Assembly: GCF_000219605.1 (NCBI RefSeq)
Contig: NC_015740.1
Span: 3,348,001-3,412,000, forward strand
Origin: Stutzerimonas stutzeri
Lineage (GTDB): Bacteria > Pseudomonadota > Gammaproteobacteria > Pseudomonadales > Pseudomonadaceae
Length of the DNA stretch: 64,000 bases
Reading direction: 5' to 3'
Below the pieces are notes generated by a model. That model was not told the origin of the DNA. It worked only from the letters and a program-made list of their open reading frames with translations, and ran no database searches. This document shows, piece by piece, positions 37,501 through 47,460 of the stretch. Within the stretch, counting starts at the first letter, position 1; each line of letters begins with the position of its first letter. Both the position numbers and the translations under genes were made by a program.

Positions 37501-37758
37501 ATGCCGTTCCAGCCCGGTTGTTCCCGAAACCTGTGGTTCATGGCCAACAGCTTCATGGTGGGTGGCGTGCTGCTGTTGCTGCTCGGCATCAGCGGTGCCT
37601 ATCTGTTCGATCATCGGCTTGCGATGGGCAGTGTGGTCGCTGCCCACGCTCTGGTCATACTTGGCCCGACGGCGCTGAAGATCGGATACGTCATGCGCCT
37701 GCTCGCCGAGCGAAACGCGCGCTTCGCCTATCAGGCCAAGCTGACCGGCTGCAATTAA
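37501..37758 (+). CDS. ppyR: PpyR-like small membrane protein
   Basis: An 85-residue protein with two hydrophobic segments (about 14-36 and 41-62) and short charged ends. Its size, topology and position directly after the flavohemoglobin gene match P. aeruginosa ppyR (PA2663, next to fhp). That protein is named for effects on psl and pyoverdine genes; its mechanism is unknown. The ATG follows AGAGGAGA. The name rests on synteny and topology, so it is tentative. Confidence 0.6.
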   Translation: MPFQPGCSRNLWFMANSFMVGGVLLLLLGISGAYLFDHRLAMGSVVAAHALVILGPTALKIGYVMRLLAERNARFAYQAKLTGCN

Positions 37759-37969
37759 CAGAACTCTTTTCTACGCCAAAGCCCATTTACCGCTTCGCTT
37801 GTAATTTCATCACGCCATAGTCCTACTGCATATGAGGAAAACCATTCGTCTGCACTTTGAAACAGGGCGAAACTCCTGTGGCGATACCCCCTCTGAGACA
37901 GTGAAGGCTGATTGATCTCTCTCTTTCAGCCGTTTGTGAAAGTGTCTATCCAATCGAGGAGAAAAACAC

Positions 37970-38140
37970 ATGGCAAATAACAACCCTGGCAACTTCGCCA
38001 ACGATCGAGAGAAAGCTTCCGAAGCCGGCCGCAAGGGCGGTCACAACAGTGGCGGCAACTTTGCCAATGACCGCGAGAAGGCCTCCGAGGCCGGCCGCAA
38101 GGGTGGCCAGAACAGCCACGGCGGTGGCCGCAGCAGCTAA
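37970..38140 (+). CDS. KGG-repeat stress protein, 56 residues
   Basis: A very small, hydrophilic protein made of two near-identical units: GNFANDREKASEAGRKGG at about 7-24 and again at 29-46. A short His/Gly/Ser tail follows. The repeated KGG motif is that of stress-induced proteins such as GsiB and Con-10-like proteins, thought to be disordered and protective. The two DNA copies differ at several third codon positions, so selection keeps the peptide. The ATG follows GAGGAG, and a terminator follows the gene. Confidence 0.85.
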   Translation: MANNNPGNFANDREKASEAGRKGGHNSGGNFANDREKASEAGRKGGQNSHGGGRSS

Positions 38141-38160
38141 CTAACGCTACGGCAAAACAG

Positions 38161-38190
38161 AAAAGGCAGGCGCTTCGGCACCTGCCTTTT
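38161..38190 (+). terminator. Terminator after the KGG gene
   Basis: GGCAGGCGC and GCACCTGCC form a 9-base stem (one G-T pair) closed by a TTCG loop, with AAAA before and TTTT after. Confidence 0.85.
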
Positions 38191-38543
38191 CTTATTTAAC
38201 AAAGGCCGCTACCCGTCACCGACAGATATTATTATCTTTTACCGTATGCATTAAAAAATCTGCGCTAAGTTGCTATCGAATAGATATCAAATCGATACAC
38301 TAAACAATGGCGATCGATATATATTTGCCAGCCCGTTAACATCAAAAACCCGCAACGAGCGCTACGTGACGATAATATTCCGACCAACTGCACGACCGCA
38401 CATGTTCGCCTTTCGAATTCTTGATCGACAGCGCGAGTCGACCAATGGCAGCACCCGCTCGGCAACACGCCAAAGGCCTTCGGGCAGCGCCTTGCTCGCC
38501 ATTTGCCGCTACCATCACCCGATGTCCAGAACGGAACGACCCG
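38191..38543. other. AT-rich gap before pncB
   Basis: The first 200 bases are clearly richer in A and T than the surroundings and include short alternating runs such as GATATATATTTG near 38315. No open frame here is convincing. It probably contains the pncB promoter. Confidence 0.4.
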
Positions 38544-39743
38544 ATGAGCAGCGCATTTTCGGACCGCATCATCCAGAGCCTGCTGGATACCGACTTCTAC
38601 AAGCTCACCATGATGCAGGCGGTCCTGCATCACTACCCCAATGCGGAAGTGGAATGGGCCTTTCGCAGCCGCTCCGGCGAAGACCTGAGCCCTTACCTGA
38701 GCGAGATCCGCCACCAGATCGAAGCGCTGGCCGAGCTGCAGATGTCCGCCGAGGAATTGGCCTTCCTCGAGCGCGTCCCCTATATGCAGCCCGACTTCAT
38801 CCGCTTTCTCGGGCTGTTCCGCTTCGACCTCCGCTACCTGCGGGTGGATGTCGAGGACGGTGAGCTGGTGATGTACCTGCGCGGGCCCTGGCTGCATGTG
38901 ATCCTGTTCGAAGTACCGCTGCTGGCCATCGTCAGCGAGGTGCGCAACCGCGCGCGCTATGCGCAGGTGACGCTGGAACAGGCGGGCGCCAGGCTGGACG
39001 AAAAGTTCGCCTGGCTGCGCAGCCAGGCGACTGCCGAGGAGCTGGCCAGCTTCACCCTGGCTGACTTCGGCACCCGGCGACGATTCTCCTTCGCGGTTCA
39101 GGCCATGGTGGTCGAGCGCCTGCGCTGCGACTTTCCCGGCCGTTTCGTCGGCACCAGCAACGTGCATCTGGCCCGCACGCTGGACGTGAAACCCATGGGC
39201 ACCATGGCCCACGAATGGATCATGGCGCACCAGCAGCTCGGCCCGCGCCTCATCGACAGTCAGGTCGCGGCGCTCGACTGCTGGGTTCGCGAATACCGTG
39301 GCGCACTGGGCATCGCGCTGACCGACTGCATCACCATGGATGCCTTCCTGCGCGACTTCGATCTGTACTTCGCCAAGCTGTTCGATGGCCTGCGCCACGA
39401 CTCGGGCGATCCCCTGGAATGGGCGGAGAAAGCCATCGCACACTACCAGCGCCTCGGCATCGATCCGAAAAGCCGTCAGCTGATCTTTTCCGACGGTCTG
39501 GATTTCGCCAAGGCACTGCACATCCACCGCGCCCTGATCGACCGCAGTAGACCCAGCTTCGGCATAGGCACCGGGCTCACCTGCGACATTCCGGGAGTGG
39601 AGCCGACCAACATGGTGATCAAGATGACCGCCTGCAACGGCCAGCCGGTGGCAAAGATCTCCGACTCACCAGGCAAGACCATGTGCCGCGACGAAGCCTT
39701 CGTCAGCTACCTGCGCCACGTGTTCGGCGTCGCTGCCGGCTGA
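38544..39743 (+). CDS. pncB: Nicotinate phosphoribosyltransferase
   Basis: The 399-residue NAD-salvage enzyme joins nicotinate to phosphoribosyl pyrophosphate. It shows [15 protein letters not shown] at the start, GTSNVHLA, the LRHDSGDP segment with the histidine that becomes phosphorylated, and FSDGLDF. The start at 38544 gives the normal family length of about 400; the upstream frame extension lacks support. It stands alone. Confidence 0.95.
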   Translation: MSSAFSDRIIQSLLDTDFYKLTMMQAVLHHYPNAEVEWAFRSRSGEDLSPYLSEIRHQIEALAELQMSAEELAFLERVPYMQPDFIRFLGLFRFDLRYLRVDVEDGELVMYLRGPWLHVILFEVPLLAIVSEVRNRARYAQVTLEQAGARLDEKFAWLRSQATAEELASFTLADFGTRRRFSFAVQAMVVERLRCDFPGRFVGTSNVHLARTLDVKPMGTMAHEWIMAHQQLGPRLIDSQVAALDCWVREYRGALGIALTDCITMDAFLRDFDLYFAKLFDGLRHDSGDPLEWAEKAIAHYQRLGIDPKSRQLIFSDGLDFAKALHIHRALIDRSRPSFGIGTGLTCDIPGVEPTNMVIKMTACNGQPVAKISDSPGKTMCRDEAFVSYLRHVFGVAAG

Positions 39744-39771
39744 CCCGGGCGCGCCGCACACTACCCTACGG

Positions 39772-40968
39772 CTAGCCGCTCAGCGCGAGCGACCCCTGCT
39801 GCAGCACCGCATCCGGCTCCATTGCGCAGAGCCGATTGCGCCCGCCGGTCTTGGCGTAGTACATGCGTTTATCCGCCAGCTCCAGCAGATCCCGGTAGTC
39901 GCCCACCTGATCGCAGCGCCGCTCCGCCAGGCCGATGCTGGCGGTCAGCGGTGCGCCGTCCGGGCGCAGGCCGAGGCCTTGCCCGACAATACGCTCGAGC
40001 GCCAGGTGCGCCTGCTGCATGTCGGTATCCGGCATGATCAACAGGAACTCCTCGCCGCCCCAGCGCAGCAGGCTGTCGGACGCGCGCAGGGTCGTCACCA
40101 GGCGCCGCGCCGCGCAGCGCAGCACCTGGTCGCCGGCTTCATGCCCGTGGTTGTCGTTGATCGACTTGAAATGATCCAGGTCGATGAAGGCCAGCGCCAG
40201 CGCGCCGTCCTTGCGCTGCGCGCTATCCCACTGCAGGCGCAGGATCTCCTCACCGCTGCCACGGGAAAATACCCCCGTGAGCGGATCACGGATCGCCTGG
40301 CGCACCAGCGCGAACATGAATGCCAGCTGACTCATGCTTGCCAGGCTGGTGACGCCGGCAATGAGGATCAGCAACCAGAACGCCCCTGCGAACGACGGCC
40401 AGTTGAGCGTGGCCCAGCTGAGACAGCCGGCAAACGCCTGGGCCAGCAGCAGCAGGCTGGCCAGCACCAGATTCTCCACCAGGGTCAGCGGGAAGATGGT
40501 CAGCCCGGCCATCAGCACGAACGGCAGGAAGGCATAGCCCGCACCGACCACGGCCGAGAACTGCGCCAGCTGATAGCTGCCGAGCAGGGTATGTGACGCG
40601 ATGTAGAAGATCGTAGGTATCGCGAAGAGGATGGCGATCGCGCGGTAGGCATCCAGAAGATTGCCACTCGGCCGGTAGAACAAGAGCAGTCCGGTGAAGG
40701 CGAGGCAGGCCATCATGCGCAACCCGGCCAACGCCAGCCACAACCGCGGCTCGAACACCATCAGGTCGATCAGACTCCACAGAGGCGTCAGCACCGCGAA
40801 GAGAAAAGCGAACAGGCGGACACGGTTGACGATCAGCGTCGCCCGGCGCTGGCAGAGCAGCAACGGATGGCGACCCGGCGTCAGCAGATGGCGCAGTTCA
40901 TTGGGCTTGAGTTCGCTGGGCAGCAGCGTTGTCAGGCGGTTGAGCAGCAAATCGAGGGGCGATGGCAT
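39772..40968 (-). CDS. Membrane diguanylate cyclase
   Basis: A 398-residue protein with about six hydrophobic segments in residues 50-220 and a C-terminal GGDEF domain. The active site is GGEEF (304-308), and RASD (295-298) forms the product-inhibition site, so an active, feedback-controlled cyclase is expected. FIDLDHFKSINDNHGHEAGD is the metal and substrate region. The membrane part is of no type I can name. The gene is divergent from the esterase gene. Confidence 0.88.
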   Translation of the reverse strand: MPSPLDLLLNRLTTLLPSELKPNELRHLLTPGRHPLLLCQRRATLIVNRVRLFAFLFAVLTPLWSLIDLMVFEPRLWLALAGLRMMACLAFTGLLLFYRPSGNLLDAYRAIAILFAIPTIFYIASHTLLGSYQLAQFSAVVGAGYAFLPFVLMAGLTIFPLTLVENLVLASLLLLAQAFAGCLSWATLNWPSFAGAFWLLILIAGVTSLASMSQLAFMFALVRQAIRDPLTGVFSRGSGEEILRLQWDSAQRKDGALALAFIDLDHFKSINDNHGHEAGDQVLRCAARRLVTTLRASDSLLRWGGEEFLLIMPDTDMQQAHLALERIVGQGLGLRPDGAPLTASIGLAERRCDQVGDYRDLLELADKRMYYAKTGGRNRLCAMEPDAVLQQGSLALSG

Positions 40969-41324
40969 CTTATTGTTGTGCTCCCAGCTGGGACGGTCTG
41001 TTCGCAGCAGGCACGCCTCCGGCGACTCCCGAATACCGATGGCGGCTCTTCAATCCATTTCAAAGCGGCGACTACTCGGCAGGGCGAAAGCATCACCCCA
41101 GGCGCAAGCGGAGCCGATGGTAGCCAGTTGACCCCAGCATTCCCTTGAGCCAGGACAATGAATTGATTGCAAACAGCCATTACTTCCTTAGAGGTAGCGC
41201 CACTGAGGAACAATCGCCCTTTTGAGCGCTTATCGGCACGGACACCAGCCAGTAGCGTGACCGGGTCGCCCGCCCCGTCTGCGAGTCGACGTATCCACAA
41301 AAAGAACAATAAGGAGATACCCCC
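40969..41324. other. Divergent intergenic region, cyclase/esterase
   Basis: These 356 bases hold no convincing gene on either strand. They must contain the promoters for the cyclase and the esterase; I could not identify a specific regulator site. Confidence 0.4.
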
Positions 41325-43235
41325 GTGCAAAGCGCTCTCAAGCCGCTTGCGGCAGCCGTTCTGCTCACCTGCGTGTCCAGCGTCGCTACTGCCGATAGCG
41401 GGCCGTTCAGCCAGTTCATCGTATTCGGCGACTCGCTGAGCGATGCGGGCAACTTTCCGGATCTACAAAGCCCGACGCTCGGCGGCAACCCCACCGGGGG
41501 GTTGCGCTTCACCAACCGCACCGGCCCCACCTACGGACCGGGCGAATACATCGGCGAGGTCGGCACCCAACGACTGGCCGGCATGCTGGGTCTGCAGTCC
41601 CTGCCATCCACACCGCTGCTGCCGGCGCTGCTGACTGGCAACCCCGACGGGACCAACTATGCAGTGGGCGGTTACCGTACCGATCAAATACTCGACTCGA
41701 TAAACGGCGACTCCATCGTCGAGGTAGGCGGCCTTAGCCGTACCCGACCCGGTTATCTGCGGGAAAATCCGCGAGTCGACAGCAATGCCCTGTATTACCT
41801 GAACGGTGGCGGCAACGACATCTTCCAGCTCAACACCAACCCGGTGACCATGGCCCAAGCCGCGAGCAATCTGGTGGCTGGCGTCGGCGCCCTGCAGGCA
41901 GCAGGAGCGCGCTACATCATCGTTTCCGATCTGCCCGACGTCGGTACCACGCCGTTGGGCGCCTTCACCGGGCAGGCTGCGACGTTCAACTTCCTGAGCG
42001 ACCAGTTCAATGCCGAGCTGGCCAGCCAACTGCAAGCCCAGGGCGGCAACTACGTACTGGTGAACAATCGCCTGCTGCTCGCCGAGGTGCGCGCTGATCT
42101 GGCGGCGTTCGGCTTCGACCCCAACGTGGCGCAGACCGCAGTGTGTTTCGACGCATCGGCCGGCAACTGCCAGGCAGATCCGGTTTACAGCCTCGGCGGC
42201 AGCGCGCCGGACCCAAGCCGCCTGCTGTTCAACGACGCCGTGCATCCAACCACCGCGGTTCACCAGATCAGCGCCGACTACCTCTATTCAATCCTGTCCG
42301 CGCCCTGGGAAGTCTCGCTGCTGCCGGAGATGGGCCGCTCCGCATTGCGCGCCCACCTGCAGCAGCTGGATACCGAGCTGGCCGCTCTGCGTAGCGATTG
42401 GCAACCGGTCGGCGCATGGCGCACCTTCGTTCAGGGCGGTTACAACCGACCTGAGTACGACGGTTACGGTGGTGGAGACGGACATGGTCTGAGCCTGTCG
42501 CTGGGTGTTACCCATCGACTGAGCGAAGCCTGGCTGGCCGGCGTCAGCCTCGGGCTGGCGGAAAACTCGCTGGAGCTGGGTCGAAACGACTCCGACTACG
42601 ACATGCGCAGCTATCTGGCCACGGCGTTCGCCCGTTACGAGTATCAGCGCCTGTTCGCTGACTTCAGCCTCAGCGCAGGCTACCTGGACTACCACGACCT
42701 GAAGCGCACCTTCGCCCTCGGCATCACCGAGCGCACGGAAAAGGGCGACACTGAGGGAACCCTCTGGGGCGCCGCGGTGAAGACCGGCTTCAACCTGATG
42801 CAGCCGGGCGATCGCCTGCAGTTCGGGCCGTTCATCGGTGCCAGCTACCAGAAAGTGGACGTCGACGGATACAGCGAGAAAGGCGCCCGCTCCACTGCCC
42901 TGAGCTATGACGATCAGGAGCTGGACTCGCTACGCCTGTCGCTCGGCCTGTTCGGCGACTATGCCCTGACCGAACGCACGCGGCTGTTCGGCGAGGTGGC
43001 ACGGGAGGTGGAACGCGAGGATGAGGACCGCCGCGACTTGCGCATGTCCTTGAACAGCGTGCCGGGCAACAGTTTCGAACTGCCCGGAGCGGTGCCGACC
43101 GGCGACCAGACACGTTTCAGCGTCGGCCTGACGCACCGTCTGACGCCCGGCCTGGCGCTGCGTGCCAATTACCATTACCGCGGAAACGACAACCGCGACC
43201 ACGGGCTCGGACTGTCGCTGGCCTTGGATCTGTAG
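41325..43235 (+). CDS. estA: Autotransporter GDSL esterase, EstA-like
   Basis: A 636-residue outer-membrane protein. The signal peptide ends ATA-D at about 23. A GDSL passenger (about 28-325) has FGDSLSDAGNF with Ser37, the GGGNDIF block and DAVHPT with the catalytic Asp/His. A C-terminal autotransporter barrel from about 360 ends in LGLSLALDL. Related EstA proteins affect motility and rhamnolipid formation in P. aeruginosa. The start is GTG 41325 with TAAGGAG 8 bases upstream. Confidence 0.92.
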   Translation: MQSALKPLAAAVLLTCVSSVATADSGPFSQFIVFGDSLSDAGNFPDLQSPTLGGNPTGGLRFTNRTGPTYGPGEYIGEVGTQRLAGMLGLQSLPSTPLLPALLTGNPDGTNYAVGGYRTDQILDSINGDSIVEVGGLSRTRPGYLRENPRVDSNALYYLNGGGNDIFQLNTNPVTMAQAASNLVAGVGALQAAGARYIIVSDLPDVGTTPLGAFTGQAATFNFLSDQFNAELASQLQAQGGNYVLVNNRLLLAEVRADLAAFGFDPNVAQTAVCFDASAGNCQADPVYSLGGSAPDPSRLLFNDAVHPTTAVHQISADYLYSILSAPWEVSLLPEMGRSALRAHLQQLDTELAALRSDWQPVGAWRTFVQGGYNRPEYDGYGGGDGHGLSLSLGVTHRLSEAWLAGVSLGLAENSLELGRNDSDYDMRSYLATAFARYEYQRLFADFSLSAGYLDYHDLKRTFALGITERTEKGDTEGTLWGAAVKTGFNLMQPGDRLQFGPFIGASYQKVDVDGYSEKGARSTALSYDDQELDSLRLSLGLFGDYALTERTRLFGEVAREVEREDEDRRDLRMSLNSVPGNSFELPGAVPTGDQTRFSVGLTHRLTPGLALRANYHYRGNDNRDHGLGLSLALDL

Positions 43236-43292
43236 AGGGAGACGCTCAAAGGCCGCCGCCGCGAATGCGCGCGGCGGCCGAGCGCGGCGAAC

Positions 43293-44192
43293 TCAGCGCC
43301 CGTCGATCTGCCCTTGCAGGTTGGCAATCTGCCCCTGCATGGCGTTGATGGTGCGGGTGACCTGGGCGCGGAAGGAATCGAATTCGGCGGTATTGGTATT
43401 GTTGGCAGGCGCCGGACGGTTTTCCAGTTCGCTGCGCAGCACCAGGATGTCCTGCTCCAGACGGCTGATCGCCTGACTCTGGTTACCACCCTGCTTGAGC
43501 ACCGCCACGTCCTTGCTCAGGCTGTCGATCCGTCCGGCCAGCTTGGCCTGCTCGTCCAGCGCAGACTTCAGCGTGGCCTGCTCGCTACCGAGGGTCTTGA
43601 CCGTCTCGGCCAGCGATGCGGTGGTGCCCTGCTGGCTCTGCACGTCGGCCCCCAGCCGCTCCAGGCGCTTGCCCTGCTCTTCCATGCGCTGATCCTGATT
43701 GCCTTGCCGGCCGGCCAGGCTCTGCTGCTCGGTGGCAAAGGCCTGCTGTTGGCGAGCAAGGTCGATGGCCTGCTGCTCGAGCTGCTTGATCCGCAGTTTC
43801 ACCGCCTCGCTCTCGGTGGTGACGTTGGACTCGGTCGCCACCACCTTGCCGGAAATGTCCTGCAGCCTTCCGGCGGCGTCCTCGCTGATCCGCGCGAAGC
43901 TTTCCTGCGTGGCGACCAGCTGCATCTCCAGCATCGCGATCTTCTGATAGCTCCACCAGCCCAGGGCGCCGAGGCTGATCAGCAGAGCCAGCACCACGAC
44001 CCACAGCGGCGCCGTGCTCGCCTTGCCACCGCTGGCCGGGCGGCGCTTCTGCCGCGGACGGGTGTCGTCGGTGTAATCGCCCGAGCCCTTGCGAATCGGC
44101 TCCAGATCCGGCGCCGGGTAGGGCTCCACACGGTCACGGCCTGCGGTCAGGCTGGGGATGTTGTCCAGTTCGTCGTGAGCATCGTTGCGCAT
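43293..44192 (-). CDS. Membrane-anchored coiled-coil protein of unknown function
   Basis: A 299-residue protein. The first 60 residues are charged and cytoplasmic, a single membrane helix lies at about 62-82, and the rest is a long coiled coil rich in Gln, Glu and Ala (about 85-299). This single-pass layout suggests a scaffold or cell-envelope role. I do not recognise a named family. It is convergent with estA at 57 bases; the ATG follows AAGGTAA. Confidence 0.75.
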   Translation of the reverse strand: MRNDAHDELDNIPSLTAGRDRVEPYPAPDLEPIRKGSGDYTDDTRPRQKRRPASGGKASTAPLWVVVLALLISLGALGWWSYQKIAMLEMQLVATQESFARISEDAAGRLQDISGKVVATESNVTTESEAVKLRIKQLEQQAIDLARQQQAFATEQQSLAGRQGNQDQRMEEQGKRLERLGADVQSQQGTTASLAETVKTLGSEQATLKSALDEQAKLAGRIDSLSKDVAVLKQGGNQSQAISRLEQDILVLRSELENRPAPANNTNTAEFDSFRAQVTRTINAMQGQIANLQGQIDGR

Positions 44193-44552
44193 GGGTTACC
44201 TTCGATGGCGCGGTGCGAAAAACAGCGCGCAGTATAAACGGTTCGGGGCGCGGCCATCAGCGACTCGCGTCTGCCGCCCTGGATGCACCGAGGTAGAGCA
44301 TCGCGAGGGCGCTGACGCGCATCACGGTGCAGTGAAAGCCAGCACCGGATCGATCGCCGACAGCTGCCGGGACTGATTCGGCGATGGCTCGACAGTCTGC
44401 ACGCCTCGCCAGCCGGGCGTTTCGCTTGCCCGTCACATTCCTGATGAGACGCAGCCAGCAAATTGGTACGCCGCTTGCTCCATCACCCGTGCCAGCGGAT
44501 AGACACTTCTGACAGGGATGTCGGGCCTTAGGGCAATCACGAGGAACACAGC
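44193..44552. other. Gap with no supported feature
   Basis: These 360 bases separate the coiled-coil gene from a small plus-strand gene. I see no coding signal, terminator or operator I could defend. Confidence 0.4.
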
Positions 44553-44825
44553 ATGGAGCTGAACAAGGCAGTGATCGACTGCATGCGCAGCCTGCGTCGC
44601 AGACTTCGCGACGAACAGCAACTGGACATCCACCTCAACCAGCCGGACGCCGTGACCGCCATGCTTGCCGGCTGCATGCGTTCGAACGATGAACTGACGC
44701 GCGAACTCGGGCGCCAGCTCGCCGTCTTCAGCGACCAGCTACCGCCCGCTCCGCCGCCGGTATCCCACGCGGCCAGCAGCGGCGGCAGCGTGCGCATCTA
44801 TCGAGGCCAGCGAGTGCTCGCCTGA
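44553..44825 (+). CDS. Small conserved-looking hypothetical protein
   Basis: A 90-residue protein: a basic helical N-terminus (MRSLRRRLRDEQQLD), a helical middle and a proline-rich stretch near 65, ending in SVRIYRGQRVLA. GAGGAA lies 8 bases before the ATG. There is no signal peptide or membrane helix. It may correspond to the small gene between iciA and lysE in P. aeruginosa, although here it lies on the other side of argP. The function is unknown. Confidence 0.6.
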   Translation: MELNKAVIDCMRSLRRRLRDEQQLDIHLNQPDAVTAMLAGCMRSNDELTRELGRQLAVFSDQLPPAPPPVSHAASSGGSVRIYRGQRVLA

Positions 44826-44834
44826 GCCAGACCA

Positions 44835-45725
44835 TCACTCGACCAGCAACCAGTCGCTGGCGCAGCGCACCAGATGCCGAGTCAGCTCGTCGAGCAGCTG
44901 TCCGCCGTTACGCCAGTGGTGCCAGTACAGCGGCACGTCGATCGGCGGCCCGGACAGCACATCGACCAGCTCACCACGCGCAAGTTCGCCACGCATCTGA
45001 AGCTCCGGTGCCAGACCCCAGCCGAGCCCGCTTCGTAACAGGCGCACAAAGCCTTCTGACGATGGGCACAGGTGGTGAAGGAGGATCTCCCCGCCGCCGA
45101 CCGCCGCCATGTAGCGATGCTGCAGCTGGTCGTCCGGGCCGAACACCACGGCAGGAACACGCCCCAGGTCCGCCGCACGCGCGCCCCGCTGGAAATGTCG
45201 CTCGATGAACGCCGGGCTGGCCAGGGCGCGATAACGCATCGCCCCGAGAAACTGGCTGCGCGCGCCCGCCACCGGTCGCTCCGCAGCGCAGACGCAGGCC
45301 GCAACCTCCCCTGCGCGCATGCGCTTGAGCCCGACCGCCTGATCTTCCACGACGTGATCGAGCAGCACCCGGTGCTCGGCGCAGAACGGCGCCACTGCAC
45401 CCGCCCACCAGGTCGCCAGCGTGTCGGCATTGAGGGCGATACGCAGGCGTTCCGGCAGGCGGTTTTCATCCAGCGCCGGGACCTGTCCCTGCAAGTCGCG
45501 TTCGAGCAGCCGTACCTGCTGCACATGGTTGAGCAGGCGCTGGCCCAGTTCGGTGGGCCTGGGCGGCGTGTCACGCAGCAATACCGGCTGACCGACGCGT
45601 GCCTCGAGTAGCTTGATCCGCTGCGATATTGCCGACTGCGACAGCCCCAATGCCTGGGCGGCACGCTCGAAACCCGCCTGTTCCACGACCGCCGCCAGCG
45701 CAGCCAGCAATTTGTAATCGAACAT
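44835..45725 (-). CDS. argP: LysR-type regulator ArgP (IciA)
   Basis: A 296-residue regulator with an N-terminal helix-turn-helix (AAQALGLSQSAISQRIKLLE) and a binding domain in which RLRIALNADTLATWW is characteristic of ArgP. ArgP senses lysine and arginine and activates the exporter gene argO. Here it is divergent from an argO-like gene with 92 bases between, as in other proteobacteria. The start at 45725 (MFDYKLL) fits homologues; six extra residues upstream are unlikely. Confidence 0.9.
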   Translation of the reverse strand: MFDYKLLAALAAVVEQAGFERAAQALGLSQSAISQRIKLLEARVGQPVLLRDTPPRPTELGQRLLNHVQQVRLLERDLQGQVPALDENRLPERLRIALNADTLATWWAGAVAPFCAEHRVLLDHVVEDQAVGLKRMRAGEVAACVCAAERPVAGARSQFLGAMRYRALASPAFIERHFQRGARAADLGRVPAVVFGPDDQLQHRYMAAVGGGEILLHHLCPSSEGFVRLLRSGLGWGLAPELQMRGELARGELVDVLSGPPIDVPLYWHHWRNGGQLLDELTRHLVRCASDWLLVE

Positions 45726-45817
45726 CAGTTTTCCTAATGCCACCTGAGCATAATTGGTTTCTCTTATAGCTTGCCGATGCCCAGACTCGCCAGCAGAAAA
45801 CGAACGAGGCGTGCGGC

Positions 45818-46426
45818 ATGAATGCGATCTGGCAGAGCTATATCAACGGACTTCTGGTGGCGGCGGGGCTGATCATGGCGATCGGCGCCCAGAACGCCTT
45901 CGTGCTCGCCCAGAGCCTGCGCCGCGAACACCACCTGCCGGTAGCAGCGCTGTGCATCGTCTGCGATGTCCTGTTGGTCAGCCTCGGAGTGTTCGGGCTG
46001 GCCGCACTGCTGGCGAGCAGCCCGCTGCTGCTGGAGACCACCCGCTGGGGCGGCGTGGTTTTTCTGCTCTGGTACGGCACGCTGGCCCTGCGCCGCGCGG
46101 CCAGACCGCAGAGCCTGCGCAGCGAAGATGCACAGCCTCGCCCCCTGCGCGCCGTGCTGTTGGCAGCGCTGGCGGTGACGCTGCTCAACCCACATGTCTA
46201 TCTGGATACCGTGGTGCTGATCGGCACGCTCGGCGCGCAGCAACCGGAACCGGGCGCTTACACGCTCGGCGCGGCCAGCGCGTCGACCCTCTGGTTTATG
46301 ACACTGGCCCTGGGCGGTGCCTGGCTGGCGCCTTGGCTTGCCCGCCCGCTGACCTGGCGCCTGATCGACCTCGGCGTGGCCGCCATGATGTTCGCCATCG
46401 CCGCGCAACTCGCATTCGCCGGCTGA
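45818..46426 (+). CDS. argO: ArgO/LysE basic amino-acid exporter
   Basis: A 202-residue inner-membrane protein with about six hydrophobic segments. GLIMAIGAQNAFVLAQSLRREH at the N-terminus and LLNPHVYLDTVVLIG in the middle are family hallmarks. It exports arginine and/or lysine, under ArgP control. It is distinct from the RhtB-like gene at 2812. Confidence 0.9.
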   Translation: MNAIWQSYINGLLVAAGLIMAIGAQNAFVLAQSLRREHHLPVAALCIVCDVLLVSLGVFGLAALLASSPLLLETTRWGGVVFLLWYGTLALRRAARPQSLRSEDAQPRPLRAVLLAALAVTLLNPHVYLDTVVLIGTLGAQQPEPGAYTLGAASASTLWFMTLALGGAWLAPWLARPLTWRLIDLGVAAMMFAIAAQLAFAG

Positions 46427-46828
46427 ACTGGCGGTACGCTGCGGCGCCCTGCCACGTCCATTTTTTGCACTGACCAAGGAACGCCATCGTCTGCCCTGCG
46501 GTCCACGCAAGGCACAGCCGATCGTCCGCAACCGAGGCGCCGCGCCGCAACCGCTCTGGAACCAATAGTCCATACAGTTGCCGCGTGGTTTTGCCGCAGG
46601 TCGGGTGCTATGATCGCTGGCTCGCAGACATGGAGCGGAAGGCTTCAGTCTGTCTGTTCGGCCGACCGTGAACGGCCAGAGATTGCGCAAGCATGTAGCG
46701 AGCGAAGGGAACGACAGAGGTAAGAGCAGGACGCGATGCATCGCCTGCTCACCGGCAACGCCGGCAAACCCCGCACGTCCCTCCGAGCTGGCCGCATCAA
46801 TCCTCGACACCTGAGTAGGAGATACATC
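46427..46828. other. Gap upstream of sodB
   Basis: A 402-base gap without a convincing gene. A TATGAT hexamer near 46609 could be a -10 element, but no -35 at the right distance is clear. The ribosome site of sodB (TAGGAGA) lies at its end. Confidence 0.35.
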
Positions 46829-47410
46829 ATGGCTTTCGAATTGCCGCCGCTGCCTTACGAAAAGAACGCCCTCGAGCCGCACATGTCCGCCGAGACGCTC
46901 GACTACCATCACGACAAGCACCACGCTGCCTACGTGACCAATCTGAACAACCTGATCCCGGGCACCGAGTTCGAAGGCAAGGATCTGGAATCCATCATCA
47001 AGACCTCTTCCGGTGGCATCTTCAACAACGCCGCCCAGGTCTGGAACCACACCTTCTTCTGGAACTGCCTCGCGCCGAACGCCGGTGGCCAGCCGACCGG
47101 CGCCCTGGCTGATGCCATCAACGCCTCCTTCGGCTCGTTCGACAAGTTCAAGGAAGAGTTCACCAAGACCGCCATCGGCACCTTCGGCTCCGGCTGGGCC
47201 TGGCTGGTCAAGAAGTCCGACGGCAGCCTGGGTCTGGCCAGCACCATCGGTGCCGGCAACCCGATGACCGCAGGCGACAAGCCGCTGCTGACCTGCGATG
47301 TCTGGGAGCACGCCTACTACATCGACTACCGCAACGCCCGTCCGAAGTTTGTCGAAGCGTTCTGGAACCTGGTGAACTGGGACTTCGTCGCGAAGAACTT
47401 CGCAGGCTAA
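46829..47410 (+). CDS. sodB: Iron superoxide dismutase
   Basis: The 193-residue enzyme removes superoxide in the cytosol. Metal ligands are His27, His74, Asp157 and His161. Gln70 in [13 protein letters not shown] is at the position typical of the iron form. It lies just before bifA, the same neighbour as in P. aeruginosa (PA4366-PA4367). Confidence 0.96.
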   Translation: MAFELPPLPYEKNALEPHMSAETLDYHHDKHHAAYVTNLNNLIPGTEFEGKDLESIIKTSSGGIFNNAAQVWNHTFFWNCLAPNAGGQPTGALADAINASFGSFDKFKEEFTKTAIGTFGSGWAWLVKKSDGSLGLASTIGAGNPMTAGDKPLLTCDVWEHAYYIDYRNARPKFVEAFWNLVNWDFVAKNFAG

Positions 47411-47432
47411 GCCCAAGCCCCAGCAGTGAATC

Positions 47433-47460
47433 AAAATGCCCGCGCTCATGCGGGCATTTT
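47433..47460 (+). terminator. Terminator after sodB
   Basis: AAAATGCCCGC and GCGGGCATTTT form an 11-base stem with a GCTCAT loop; the T-run is part of the stem end. Confidence 0.85.

Noticed and set aside
37970..38140. Repeated GAGAA...GCC units considered as a CRISPR-like or tandem DNA repeat
   Set aside because: The units are codons of a KGG-repeat protein in one frame, with a ribosome site and a terminator.
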